Source: Candidatus Accumulibacter similis (GTDB lineage: Bacteria > Pseudomonadota > Gammaproteobacteria > Burkholderiales > Rhodocyclaceae). Taken from it: a stretch of DNA of 64,000 nucleotides. The position numbers and the translations under genes were made by a program. The notes beneath the pieces are model-generated. The model saw only the letters and a list, made by a program, of their open reading frames with translations. It was not told the origin of the DNA and did no database searches. This document shows positions 1 through 8,724 of this stretch, piece after piece; within the stretch, counting starts at the first letter, position 1, and each line of letters starts with the position of its first letter. The DNA is taken from contig CP054595.1 of the NCBI GenBank assembly GCA_013347225.1, positions 868,001 through 932,000 on the forward strand, in the 5' to 3' direction.

Positions 1-1
1 C

Positions 2-1048
2 GATCAGTGGTACGCGGACTATCAGGATGTGCCGGTAGCCGTCCGTCACGACCAGATGCGTTGGATCAGCGCCCGGAGCCGTCCAGCCACGGTTCCGGGT
101 GAGCGTGTTGACGTGCGAGTCCCGTTCGAGGGCGAGGCTGAGCTGTTCTACGCGAAGGCCAATACCTTCACGATGAACCCGCCGCGCGCCGTCATCGAGA
201 AGAACGAGTTGCTGCTGCGGTTTGAGTCGCCTGCGGACCAGCCGTTCGACGTGCGGCCTCTTGTGGATCGGATGCTCGCCGACATCGAGGAACACCTCGG
301 CTGGCAGCGCCCGATGATCGCGGCGCATAACCTCGCTCTACCGGGCGCTGCGGAGCAGGCGATTCACCAGCGGCGTAGCCGCCTCCTGGCGCAATCGCAG
401 CGGGCTGAGGCGCTTGGAATCCCGATCCGGCGGCGCGCCGACGCGCCGAGGACTTATGCCATGCCAACAGTGCGACGCAAGGCGATGCCAACCCTGCCGC
501 CTGCTACAACAGCGCAGTTCAAACCGGAACCGGCGCTGGCGATGGAGCTGTACGAGCAGGCGCTCAAGATTGTGCAGGACATGGCGCTCGTTATGGAACG
601 TAGTCCCGAAGCCTTCAAGTCGATGAACGAGGAGGCGCTCCGTCAGCACTTCCTCGTGCAGCTCAACGCGCAGTTCGAAGGTAAGGCCACTGGTGAGACC
701 TTCAACATGGGAGGCAAGACTGACATTCTGCTACGCGAGGGCGACCGCAATGTCTTCATCGCGGAATGTAAGTTCTGGAAGGGGCCGAAAGCCTTCGGCG
801 AAGGCATCGACCAGCTCCTAGCCTACGCCACTTGGCGGGACAGCAAGACCGCGATTCTCGTGTTCAACCGGGGCGTCGACACGTCAACCGTGCTGTCAGG
901 AATCGACGGTGTGGCCAAAGGCCACGGCAACTTCAAGCGCACCGTGAACTGGCCGCATGAGAGCGGCTTCAGGTACATCTTCCACAGCAACGGCGACAAG
1001 AACCGGGAGCTGACCCTGACCGTTCTGGTGTTCCATGTCCCGAAGTAG
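2..1048 (+). CDS. PD-(D/E)XK nuclease-fold protein (5' partial)
   Basis: The reading frame is open to the left window edge, so the gene probably starts outside; a GTG at 29 is the first in-window start codon. The C-terminal third carries a restriction-endonuclease-like core: an acidic helix (around EEALRQHF), GGKTDIL with the metal-binding Asp, a beta strand ending AECKFWKG (the E-x-K signature), then a Gln-containing helix (GIDQLLAYATWRD). The N-terminal half is basic and not recognised. A DNA-cleaving role is inferred from the fold motif. It is convergent with the leftward methyltransferase genes and separated from them by 288 bp, so a restriction partnership is possible but not shown. Confidence 0.7.
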   Translation, partial: DQWYADYQDVPVAVRHDQMRWISARSRPATVPGERVDVRVPFEGEAELFYAKANTFTMNPPRAVIEKNELLLRFESPADQPFDVRPLVDRMLADIEEHLGWQRPMIAAHNLALPGAAEQAIHQRRSRLLAQSQRAEALGIPIRRRADAPRTYAMPTVRRKAMPTLPPATTAQFKPEPALAMELYEQALKIVQDMALVMERSPEAFKSMNEEALRQHFLVQLNAQFEGKATGETFNMGGKTDILLREGDRNVFIAECKFWKGPKAFGEGIDQLLAYATWRDSKTAILVFNRGVDTSTVLSGIDGVAKGHGNFKRTVNWPHESGFRYIFHSNGDKNRELTLTVLVFHVPK

Positions 1049-1336
1049 CGGAGAAGACGGCGCTGGAATCACTGACCACAGCAACAGTTGCGACAGTGAG
1101 TTCGCCGAGCGGGAAAACTACCGTTCAGCTCACGAAATCGCTAACGGCAGCAGTCCGCAACAGAGCTGACGCGTGCGCGCGGCTGGACGAAAGTCGGCTT
1201 TGGCCGAGGTGCAGCCGGCGCCCAGGTCACAGTGTCCGTCAACTTGCCGATCAGGAAGCCGACATTGCCCAGGAAAATAGCATCAGGCAGCAAAGGGTCG
1301 TTTGCTGCCGGCTCGCACTTCCCTCTGGATGACTGC
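1049..1336. other. intergenic gap, no gene seen
   Basis: This stretch lies between the 3' ends of two convergent genes. I see no convincing coding frame, RNA gene or strong terminator hairpin in it. Confidence 0.4.
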
Positions 1337-2575
1337 TTACTCGCCGAACGTCACGCCATCCGACTCTCGGGTGGCTTTCTTTCCACTGTGCTCCTCCCAC
1401 CGGCGCACGATCGTGTCGACGTACTTCGGATCGAGCTCCATCAGCCGCGCCACGCGCCCCGACTTCTCGGCCGCGATCAACGTCGTGCCTGACCCGGCGA
1501 AGCAGTCGAGCACCGTATCGCCCGGCCGGCTGGAATTGCGAATCGCGCGTTCGACGAGTTCGACGGGCTTCGTCGTCGGGTGCAGATCGTTCTTGACCGG
1601 CTTCTTGATCTGCCAGACGTCGCCCTGATCTCGATCGCCGCACCAGTGGCGTTTGCTGCCTTCGCGCCAGCCGTAGAGGATCGGCTCGTACTGCCGCTGG
1701 TAGTCGGCGCGACCCATCGTGAAGGTGTTCTTGGCCCAGATGATGAACGTCGACCAGTGGCCACCGGCGGCTCGAAACGCCGACTGCAGCGTGTCGAGTT
1801 CGCTCGAGGACATCGCGATGTAGACCGCTCCGTCGCAGCGCGCCAGCATCGGCGTCAGGGCGGCGACCAGGAAGGGTTCAAACGCGTCGCCCAAGTTGTC
1901 GTTGAGAATCGGACGGTTCTTCCCGCGCAGTCTGTCCTTGGCGCTGTTGGCGTAGTCGACATTGTATGGTGGGTCTTGCCACACCATCGCCACGTGATCG
2001 GTGCCGAGCAGCGCCTGGTAGCTCGCCTCCTGCGTGGCGTCCCCGCAGAGCACGCGGTGCTTGCCGCAGATCCAGACATCGCCGAGCCGCGAGACCGGTG
2101 TCTCCGGAACCTCGGGCACGGCGTCGTCGTCCGTGTTGCCTTCGGTGCTGGTCTCCTCCCCGGCCAGGATCTCGAGCAACTCGTCGGCAGCGAATCCGGT
2201 CAGCGCCAGGTCGAAGTCGTTGCTCTGGAGATCCGCCAACTCGACGCGCAACATCGCGTCGTCCCAGCCGGCGTTCTCGGCGATGCGGTTGTCGGCGATC
2301 ACCAAAGCTCGACGCTGGGTCGGCGTCAGATGGTCGAGCACGACCACCGGGACCACGTCCAGACCCAGCTTCTGAGCCGCAGCGAGGCGCCCATGTCCGG
2401 CGACGATCACGCCATCGCTGCCGGAGAGAATCGGGTTGGTGAAACCAAACTCGGCGATCGATGCGGCGATCTGCGCCACCTGCTGATCGCTGTGCGTCCG
2501 GGCATTTCGCGCGTAGGGCAGCAGTTTGGCCGTCGGCCACTGCTCGATCTTGTCGGCCAGCCACGAAACGTTCAT
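1337..2575 (-). CDS. ParB-like N-terminal domain + beta-class DNA methyltransferase (DPPY type)
   Basis: This 412-residue protein probably modifies DNA using S-adenosylmethionine. The N-terminus (from MNVSWLADKIEQWP, with LLPYARNARTHSDQQVAQIA, IVAGHGRLAAAQKLGL) is a ParB/sulfiredoxin-like domain. The C-terminal half carries catalytic motif DPPYNVDY and then the AdoMet-binding motif LDCFAGSGTT followed by MELDPKYVD; this order is that of beta-class methylases, and DPPY favours N6-adenine. The frame is open further upstream, but the ATG at 2575 begins the conserved ParB domain and overlaps the upstream gene by ATGA, so I chose it. The gene is co-transcribed with its paralogue. Such fusions are common in prophages; the target sequence is unknown. 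Confidence 0.88.
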   Translation of the reverse strand: MNVSWLADKIEQWPTAKLLPYARNARTHSDQQVAQIAASIAEFGFTNPILSGSDGVIVAGHGRLAAAQKLGLDVVPVVVLDHLTPTQRRALVIADNRIAENAGWDDAMLRVELADLQSNDFDLALTGFAADELLEILAGEETSTEGNTDDDAVPEVPETPVSRLGDVWICGKHRVLCGDATQEASYQALLGTDHVAMVWQDPPYNVDYANSAKDRLRGKNRPILNDNLGDAFEPFLVAALTPMLARCDGAVYIAMSSSELDTLQSAFRAAGGHWSTFIIWAKNTFTMGRADYQRQYEPILYGWREGSKRHWCGDRDQGDVWQIKKPVKNDLHPTTKPVELVERAIRNSSRPGDTVLDCFAGSGTTLIAAEKSGRVARLMELDPKYVDTIVRRWEEHSGKKATRESDGVTFGE

Positions 2576-3993
2576 GCCGCCTCCTGTTGGAGGGAGAGCC
2601 GCTCGGCGGCGACCTCGTCGAAGCTCTGACCGCTCGCCAGCAAGGTCGCCTTCACACCGGGAAAGTTCTGCCGGAAGCGTTCGATCGCCACATCGACGTA
2701 CTCGGGCGCGATCTCGACCGCTCGGGCGATGCGGCCGGTGCGCTGCGCCGCGAGCACCGTCGTGCCCGAACCGCCGAAGGGGTCGAGGACGATCTCCCCG
2801 GGATTCGTGTAGGCTTCGATCACGAACTCCGGCAATGCCACCGGGAACACCGCTGGGTGGTCGATACCCTCGCCGATGGACCCGCGCTGGCGGGTGCAGG
2901 CCACGACCGAATCGGGAATCCGGAATGCCTGCGTGGGCTGATTGAAGTGCGTCCACTTGCCAAAGCCACCGTCCTGGTTGCGCAGCCCGTTGTCGGCGGT
3001 GCCATCGCTGCGCAGGTGCAACTTCTCGCCGGCGAACTTGCACGGCACCGTCTTGTTGGGCTTCCTGGCCTCGCGGTTGAAGTGGAACAGAAACTCGTGC
3101 CGCGGCGCGAGGCGACCGGCCCAGTCACCGGGAACGGTCACGCCCTGATCCCACACGTACCAGCCGAAGAAGCGCCAGCCCTGGCGCGGCATCCAGGTCA
3201 GCCAGTCGTCCCAGTAGCGCACCACGCTACCCTCGCGATGCACCAGGCCGAGGTTCACCAGCATCTGCGCCGCCGCCGCCATCACCGTCATCGCCACAGC
3301 GAAGACGCCTTGCATCAACCGGTCCCAGTCGGCGATGCCACCCGTCGTGTAGGCGCGCTGGTTGGCGTACGGCGGGCTGGTGACCAAGAGGTTCGCGCGG
3401 TCCTCACCCATCAGCGCGCCGACCACCGCAGCATCACTGGCGTCCCCGCAGATCAGACGGTGCTGGCCCAGCGCCCAGATATCACCAGTTCGGCTGACCG
3501 GGTGGACGGGCGCATCGGGAACGTCATCCGCGGCGTCGGGCTCATCCGCGGCCGGCTCTTGGTTGCCGTCGCTTGAAACCGCTTCGTCGGCCAGCAGGCG
3601 AGCGATCTCACCCTCCTCGAACCCGGTCAGCGACAGATCGAAGTCCGCGAGTTTGAGGTCCTCGAGTTCGAGCGCCAGCAGCGCCTCGTCCCACTGCGCC
3701 CAGGAAGCGGATCGGTTGGCCAGCAGGCGAAAGGCCTTGATCTGCGCATCGGTCAGTTCATCGGCCAGGACGACCGGTACCGTCGTCAGCCCAAGTCGGC
3801 GCGCCGCCTTGAGTCGCAGGTGCCCATCGACCAGTTCGCCGGTGCTCCTGGCCACCACCGGAATCCGAAACCCGAACTCGGTGATCACCGAGGCCATCTG
3901 CTCCACGGCGTGGTCGTTCTGGCGGGGATTGCGGGCGTAGTCGATCAATCGCTCGATCGGCCAGTGCTGGAGCGTCAGTTCGGGTGCGGCCAA
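2572..3993 (-). CDS. ParB-like N-terminal domain + beta-class DNA methyltransferase (SPPY type)
   Basis: This 473-residue protein is a paralogue of the gene that follows it. The ParB-like domain is visible in LIDYARNPRQNDHAVEQMAS and LVDGHLRLKAARRLGLTT. The methyltransferase catalytic motif is TSPPYANQ (S in place of D, more typical of N4-cytosine or variant enzymes), and the AdoMet motif is LDPFGGSGTT with AVEIAPEYVD. Its stop overlaps the next start by 4 bp, so translation is coupled. Two tandem fusions with different catalytic motifs suggest two base or sequence specificities, as in anti-restriction modification by phages; that role is inferred. Confidence 0.88.
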   Translation of the reverse strand: MAAPELTLQHWPIERLIDYARNPRQNDHAVEQMASVITEFGFRIPVVARSTGELVDGHLRLKAARRLGLTTVPVVLADELTDAQIKAFRLLANRSASWAQWDEALLALELEDLKLADFDLSLTGFEEGEIARLLADEAVSSDGNQEPAADEPDAADDVPDAPVHPVSRTGDIWALGQHRLICGDASDAAVVGALMGEDRANLLVTSPPYANQRAYTTGGIADWDRLMQGVFAVAMTVMAAAAQMLVNLGLVHREGSVVRYWDDWLTWMPRQGWRFFGWYVWDQGVTVPGDWAGRLAPRHEFLFHFNREARKPNKTVPCKFAGEKLHLRSDGTADNGLRNQDGGFGKWTHFNQPTQAFRIPDSVVACTRQRGSIGEGIDHPAVFPVALPEFVIEAYTNPGEIVLDPFGGSGTTVLAAQRTGRIARAVEIAPEYVDVAIERFRQNFPGVKATLLASGQSFDEVAAERLSLQQEAA

Positions 3994-4164
3994 GGCTCAC
4001 CTCGGCAAAAGAAAGCGGCCCGGACGGAGGTCGCGGGCCGCGAGGGTTCGTATCGCAGGAGCAACGAAAAGGCGGCGGACAACCCCTCCTTCTCAGCTCC
4101 AGATCAGTGTGGTGATCGGGATGCTTCGGGCATCCCCTCGGCTGCTCGGCGGGAGTCACGCGTA

Positions 4165-4194
4165 TTCGCTGCTTTGGAGCGCATGGGCTATAAT
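4165..4194 (+). promoter_or_regulatory. candidate sigma70 promoter for the HNH gene
   Basis: A perfect -10 box TATAAT lies at 4189-4194, with a weak -35 candidate TTCGCT 18 bp upstream. It lies in the 389-bp space between the divergent methyltransferase and HNH genes and points to the HNH gene. The -35 is poor, so the call rests mostly on the -10. Confidence 0.35.
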
Positions 4195-4382
4195 CCTCGT
4201 GCGCCATTCTCCGATCGGAGGGCGTGTAGTGCCATGCAGGCGACGTTTCGCAGCTGGTGCCCGTCTCGGTGAGTTTAGCCATAACTGCCGGCGGGATGCT
4301 CGAGGATTTTCACTTCCAAGAGGACCAGCTTCCCGATTCGCTAGCGCGGTTCTCTTTGATTTTTGCTTTCAGAGGAACCCGC

Positions 4383-4781
4383 ATGGCCAAACCAGGACTG
4401 CTAGCCCAACTTCGTCACCACGCATACCTCGCCCAGATCGGCCGCTGCTACTACTGCGGCCTGCCAATGTGGGAAGACGATCTCGAATCCTTCTGCCGAG
4501 ACAACAATATCAGCCCGTCTCAGGCAATGCACCTTCGCTGCACCGCTGAGCACCTGCTTGCAAGGCAGGACGGTGGTCGCGATGAGGCAGACAACATCGT
4601 GGCCGCTTGTTACCGATGCAACCAAGGGCGGCACAGAAGGAAGGAAGCTCCTGAACCTACTGTCTATCGGCATCTGGTGCACAAACGGCTGCGCGCTGGC
4701 CGCTGGCATCCTCCCGCCTTGCTGGCGGTGTTCAAGGCGCTACTGGCTGGCCACAATCACCAAGCTCAGGCTGCTTCCTGA
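4383..4781 (+). CDS. HNH endonuclease
   Basis: A 132-residue protein with an HNH nuclease core: a first Cys pair in RCYYCGLPMW, the His pair in TAEHLLARQDGG, the Asn in DNIVAACYRCNQGR with the second Cys pair, and a basic tail. The four Cys would bind structural zinc and the His/Asn the catalytic metal. ATG 4383 is preceded by a GAGGA ribosome-binding site; an upstream start at 4257 gives a longer frame without family support. HNH proteins of this size occur beside phage packaging or modification genes. It is divergent from the two methyltransferases, so a restriction-modification pairing is possible but unproven. Confidence 0.8.
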   Translation: MAKPGLLAQLRHHAYLAQIGRCYYCGLPMWEDDLESFCRDNNISPSQAMHLRCTAEHLLARQDGGRDEADNIVAACYRCNQGRHRRKEAPEPTVYRHLVHKRLRAGRWHPPALLAVFKALLAGHNHQAQAAS

Positions 4782-4925
4782 CGCGGATGGATCCCAGTCC
4801 AGCGCGCCGAGCTCGGCCGATTCGGGGGGCGGGCGGATGGTGGTGATGGTACAGACTACCTAGGGCGGGTACCGGGTGCAACCTGATCGGGTGGCGCAGG
4901 GGAACCTCCCCCCTGCGCTCCCACG

Positions 4926-4959
4926 GAACCGTACGTGACAGTCTCCCGTCATACGGCTC
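4926..4959 (-). ncRNA. group II intron domain V
   Basis: The 34-nt hairpin begins GAGCCGTATGAC and ends GTACGGTTC on the minus strand, with a paired GACGG/CTGTC upper stem. This is the classic catalytic domain V of bacterial group II introns, found where expected between the reverse transcriptase stop and the intron end. Confidence 0.88.
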
Positions 4960-4974
4960 TTGTCGTTGAGTCGT

Positions 4975-6213
4975 CTATCGCACGTGAGCAAAGCGCCAGT
5001 GCGCGAACAGGCCCGGTTGGCGGTGGCGCACGCGCTCCAGCCAATTCGTGGCGCGTCGCAAACTCCGGCGCAGCCTATTGAGCTTGTGTTTTGCCCACTT
5101 CAACAAGTTCAGATCAATGTACGCCAACACCGGATAGAGCGCCGAGCGATAAAAACGTCCGTAGTAGGTCAACCAGCCCCGCAAAACCGGGTTGATCCAG
5201 CCCGCGATCTCCTGCATGGAGGTCTGCGGACGCAGATGCAACTTCCAGTCTTGCACCTTCTGCCGGATGGCCTTGGCCGCTCTACCGCTGATCGCGGGCA
5301 GGAAGCTCAGAAACGTCACCCCTTCCTTGTTTTGCGCCTTCCGTGGCCGGAAGGTGTAACCCAGGAAGTCAAAGCTGAACTCCGGGTAATCTCCTGTGCG
5401 CCCCCCGTCCTTGCAGTAGACGATCTTCGTCTTGCTTGGACTCATCTCCAGTTTGCAGGCCGCCAGGCGTTCCTTGAGCCTCTCGCGCAGCAGGGTTGCT
5501 TGCTGGAGGCTCTTGCAGTGGATCACCACATCGTCGGCGTAGCGCTCAAAGCCGATGACGGAGAAGTGCCTCGTCATCCACGTATCGAACGTGTAGTGCA
5601 GGAACAGGTTGGCCAGTAGAGGACTGATGACCCCACCTTGCGGCGTTCCCTTGTCCCGCGCTTGCAGCGTCCCGTCCGGCAACAGCACCGGCGCGGTCAG
5701 CCACCGCTCAATGTAGAGCATGATCCACTTGCAATCGGTGTGCTTGCGCACCGCCTTCATCAACAGGGTATGGTCGATATTATCGAAGAACCCTTTGATG
5801 TCCACGTCTAGCACCCAGTCGGCACGCCAGCATCGCTGCCGGGCCACCGCCAAGGCGTCATGCGCAGATTTGTTCGGCCTGTAGCCATAGGAGTCGGCGT
5901 GAAAGCACGGCTCCAGAATTGGCTCCAGCGCGTCTTTGACGACCATCTGCGCTATGCGGTCGGCTACCGTGGGAATGCCCAACGGTCGCGTTCCGCCTGA
6001 CGCTTTTGGTATCTCAACGCGCCGCACCGCGGGCGGCATGTAGCTGCCCGAGGCCAACCGGTTCCAGAGCTTGTACAGATTCCCCGAAAGGTTCTGCTCG
6101 AACTCCTCGATCGACTGACCATCGACGCCTGCCGCACCCCGGTTGGCTTTGACCCGCTTGTACGCTTCCCAAACGGCTCGTTTGGAAATCGCGAACGGCT
6201 TTGGCTGACTCAT
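4975..6213 (-). CDS. ltrA: group II intron reverse transcriptase/maturase
   Basis: A 412-residue intron-encoded protein that copies and helps splice the intron RNA. It shows the N-terminal AWEAYKRVKANRGAAGVDG block, RPLGIPTVADRIAQ, the polymerase motif FERYADDVVI with the catalytic YADD, GTPQGGVISPLLANLFL, and a C-terminal maturase (X) domain with IAGWINPVLRGWLTYYGRF. There is no HNH endonuclease domain after the maturase region, so mobility would rely on endonuclease-independent retrohoming. Length and motifs match full-length relatives, so it is likely active. Confidence 0.93.
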   Translation of the reverse strand: MSQPKPFAISKRAVWEAYKRVKANRGAAGVDGQSIEEFEQNLSGNLYKLWNRLASGSYMPPAVRRVEIPKASGGTRPLGIPTVADRIAQMVVKDALEPILEPCFHADSYGYRPNKSAHDALAVARQRCWRADWVLDVDIKGFFDNIDHTLLMKAVRKHTDCKWIMLYIERWLTAPVLLPDGTLQARDKGTPQGGVISPLLANLFLHYTFDTWMTRHFSVIGFERYADDVVIHCKSLQQATLLRERLKERLAACKLEMSPSKTKIVYCKDGGRTGDYPEFSFDFLGYTFRPRKAQNKEGVTFLSFLPAISGRAAKAIRQKVQDWKLHLRPQTSMQEIAGWINPVLRGWLTYYGRFYRSALYPVLAYIDLNLLKWAKHKLNRLRRSLRRATNWLERVRHRQPGLFAHWRFAHVR

Positions 6214-7044
6214 GGGCTCATCCCGACGAATCGGTTGGCCGACAAACCCGCCCCAACGACTGGCCCCCTTCGCTCCACGCCCATTACAGGCGCTTCATCA
6301 CTACTACGGGGCCATCTGCCCCTGTGCCCCGCATCGGTACTCAGGCACTCGCAGTGTGGCTGCTTCGCGCCGCTCCCTTGGCATCGGGACGACAGGTTCC
6401 CACGTTCCATACCAGAGCCTGCGTGACGATCATGCTGCCTACATGCCGGATGCCGCCCAGCCAGTCGCCAGACACCCGCTGGACTTGTCGCGTGAGGGTT
6501 TGCGGTCACGGTTTCGACATCGCCTGATTGCTTTCGACACTTCAATGGCAGTTCACTTGCGTTCATCTTCGTCACACACACCTGACGGTTTGCGGTGCAA
6601 CCTGCCGGGTTTGCACCCTTGGTTTGCACCACCGCCTTTTCCTTGACGTTCACCACCACCGCTCTTGACGGCAGCAGCTCAAGGTGGTTTGAAAGCCGCG
6701 TCTGGACGCCGCTTCCGAGGGGCCGGCCCTCATCTCTCGTACAGCATTGCATCCACCAACAAACCTCGCCACTGGATGCATTCGTGGCACACCAAACCCT
6801 GCAAACCTCGTTTTGTGCCTTGACGCTAGAACTACTCTGCGCGCACGCCTCCCACATGGCATATTTTGCCGGAAGGACCCATTTCAAATCAACAAGTTAC
6901 GTGCTGCAGAATTTTTCGCTACATCATATTGGCATATTCCATTTGAATGTCTAGATGCTTCTGGGATCAGTACAAGAGCATAGCGCTTTCAGGAGGCAGA
7001 CCCACCGGACGTCCCGTCCCGGCGAGCCTCGCCGTCCCCAAGCA

Positions 7045-7077
7045 AAAGCGCCTGCTGGAGAGCTCCGGCAGGCGCTT
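7045..7077 (-). terminator. rho-independent terminator of the phage operon segment
   Basis: A stem of AAAGCGCCTGC with GCAGGCGCTTT, followed on the minus strand by a T-rich run, lies 37 nt after the stop of the leftward gene ending at 7114. It probably ends the operon that starts near 18.0 kb. Confidence 0.7.
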
Positions 7078-7113
7078 TACTTTGAAGATGCCCAAATGCT
7101 ACGCCTTCGATGT

Positions 7114-7659
7114 TCACCGATCAAGGGGTTTCGCTGGAACCGCTCGCAAATATCCATAATGCATAGCCAGCATGCCCAGCGCCGCGATCAGAATGCCCCG
7201 CGCCTCGGGCTGCGACAGCGCTCGTCCGTTCCAGCCCTGCTGCGCGGACCACTCCTTCAGGCTCTGCCCGAGGCCGGCGACGTGCCAGACGGCCGTGCCG
7301 CCCGGACTGCCGATGCCGCCGACCGCGTCGAGCGCTTCCCCGATCCGCTTGCGGGCGTAGGCGGCGCGCTCGCTGATGCCGTCAGACCACTGCCCGCCGC
7401 GAACGCGGTCGAGGGCCAGCGCCCGCGGTCCGTGCAGCTGTGCCCACACGAAGGTGGCGGCGAACTGCTGGCCGGCGTCGTGCATCGGCGGGGTGATCGT
7501 GCCGTTCCGGAGCAGGAGGCCCAGCGAATCGACGGTCCGGAAGTGCGCGTTGCCCGCGTGCTCGCCGGACTCCTCGCGCACCCACTCGACGGGGCGCCCG
7601 CCGGTGACGGGCATCGTGACGCCGGTCTTCAGCGATGGGGGGATCCGCTTAGCGCTCAT
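7114..7659 (-). CDS. phage-type hypothetical protein, possibly DUF6456-like
   Basis: A 181-residue protein starting MSAKRIPPSLKTG. The C-terminal half (RKRIGEALDAVGG, WHVAGLGQSLKEWSAQQGW, SQPEARGILIAALGMLAMHYG) looks helical and resembles small DNA-binding phage proteins; I think it may belong with DUF6456, but that is from memory of the pattern. The start at 7659 is chosen because it overlaps the upstream gene by 11 bp, as is usual in this operon. It is the last gene before the terminator at 7045-7077. Confidence 0.65.
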   Translation of the reverse strand: MSAKRIPPSLKTGVTMPVTGGRPVEWVREESGEHAGNAHFRTVDSLGLLLRNGTITPPMHDAGQQFAATFVWAQLHGPRALALDRVRGGQWSDGISERAAYARKRIGEALDAVGGIGSPGGTAVWHVAGLGQSLKEWSAQQGWNGRALSQPEARGILIAALGMLAMHYGYLRAVPAKPLDR

Positions 7660-7876
7660 CGCGAGACCCTCCCACGGCTGCCCGCTGCCGGCGCCCGTAG
7701 AGCCGGTTGCCGATACCTTCGAGGAGCATCCGCTCCGAACGGTCGGTGACCGTATCGAGCGGCACGGCGAGCACGCCCTGCTTGTGCCAGGCGGCGGCGC
7801 GCATCGCCCGCAGTTCATCAGCGGTCGCGGGCGCGACCGGCAACAGCCGCGCGAGTGCACAGGTCAGCCGGCTCAT
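7649..7876 (-). CDS. small phage hypothetical protein
   Basis: A 75-residue basic protein (MSRLTCALARLLPVAPATADEL..., ending GNRLYGRRQRAAVGG). No family recognised. It is tied into the operon by an ATGA overlap with the resolvase gene upstream and an 11-bp overlap with the next gene, which is the main support for it being real. Confidence 0.6.
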   Translation of the reverse strand: MSRLTCALARLLPVAPATADELRAMRAAAWHKQGVLAVPLDTVTDRSERMLLEGIGNRLYGRRQRAAVGGSRDER

Positions 7877-8400
7877 CGCGCACCGCCTTTCAGCGCCCAC
7901 TGCAGCAGCGCGAGGGCATCCGCTTCGTTGTCGTCCGCAGGATCGAATCCCTGGGCGCGCATTGCGGCGATCACTTCGGCCTTGCCGGCGTTGCCGCGGC
8001 CGGTCGCGTGCTTCTTGATCGTGCCCACCGGTACGCCGTGGTAGGGGATGTGGTGCAGCTCGCACCACGCCGTGAGCTGCCCGAGGAAGGCGCCGTAGGT
8101 GTGTGCTGCGGCCGTGCCGCGGTGCGCGCGCACTTCCTCGAACACGACGGCGGTCAGCGGTCCGGCGCGGTCGTGCAGTTCGCCAAGCCAGCTCACAAAG
8201 CGCAGGAGTGGCATGCCACCGCCCTCGAAGCGACCGGCTTTGAACAGCTCGGTACCCGAGGTGATGGGTCCGCGCGGATAGGCCAATGCCCAGCCGGTGT
8301 GCTGGCCGAGATCCAGTGCGAGCATGGCACCTGGGAAGGCTCCTACGGCGAGCGCAGAGGCCGCTGGCGGCGTGGGTGAATGGTGAGACATGGTGAGCAT
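7873..8400 (-). CDS. RuvC-like Holliday junction resolvase (phage type)
   Basis: A 175-residue RNase H-fold endonuclease. The first acidic residue is in MLALDLGQHTGWAL, the second in AVVFEEVRAHRG, and the last in DDNEADALALLQWA, giving the RuvC-like set of metal ligands. Between them, GVPVGTIKKHATGRGNAGKAEV is typical of phage resolvases. It would resolve branched DNA during phage recombination or replication. ATG 8400 and ATG 8388 (MSHHSPTP) are both possible starts. It heads the small three-gene overlap group ending at 7114. Confidence 0.85.
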   Translation of the reverse strand: MLTMSHHSPTPPAASALAVGAFPGAMLALDLGQHTGWALAYPRGPITSGTELFKAGRFEGGGMPLLRFVSWLGELHDRAGPLTAVVFEEVRAHRGTAAAHTYGAFLGQLTAWCELHHIPYHGVPVGTIKKHATGRGNAGKAEVIAAMRAQGFDPADDNEADALALLQWALKGGAR

Positions 8401-8724
8401 CCTCCAAGAGGCTATTGGCGGCCTGGAGGAGCTGCACGCGACCGGGTCAGGGTCTTCGGCGCTCCCTCATGCCCGATCGGGTCGGGTAAGGGTCAGAACA
8501 AAAACGGCACTACGGCAATAACTTCAAAGCGTCAATCTTTCAAGGGCTGCCCTGAAGAGAGAGAGATATCAATATATATATATATTTCATATATACCCTG
8601 TTTCTCTCTCTCCCTCTCGCCGGGCTTCGCGCGAGCGGCGATGTGTACCTGTGTACACAGGGTATGTAAGGCTTGAAATTAGTCAAAGCTGAAGTTACTC
8701 CTTCTGGTCGTCTAAGCCATTGTT
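8401..8724. other. AT-rich spacer with alternating tract and inverted purine/pyrimidine arms
   Basis: No gene is seen. At 8554-8566 there is a GAGAGAGA purine tract, at 8567-8595 an AT-only alternating tract, and at 8601-8618 a TCTCTCTC pyrimidine tract able to pair with the first. A smaller palindrome around GGGCTGCCC lies at 8537-8554. The tract is far more AT-rich than its surroundings, which suits a promoter for the resolvase group or a melting element of a replication origin. Confidence 0.5.

Larger units (their letters stand above)
4886..6846 (-). mobile_element. group II intron (apparently complete)
   Basis: The element is a self-splicing retroelement of about 1.96 kb on the minus strand. 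Its 5' end is placed at the GTGCG motif at 6846-6842, the usual first bases of group II introns. Its 3' end is placed at about 4886, after domain V (4926-4959) and a G/C-rich domain VI hairpin (about 4891-4924). The reverse transcriptase is encoded within it, and 6214-6846 upstream of that ORF is the domain I-IV RNA. Both ends are inferred from motifs, not from an intronless copy. The element sits within the phage-like block and would not disturb a recognisable reading frame. Confidence 0.75.

Noticed and set aside
30..1048. Calling the left-edge nuclease a complete restriction enzyme paired with the two methyltransferases.
   Set aside because: The gene is cut by the window edge, is convergent with the methylases, and ParB-fused methylases are usually solitary phage genes.
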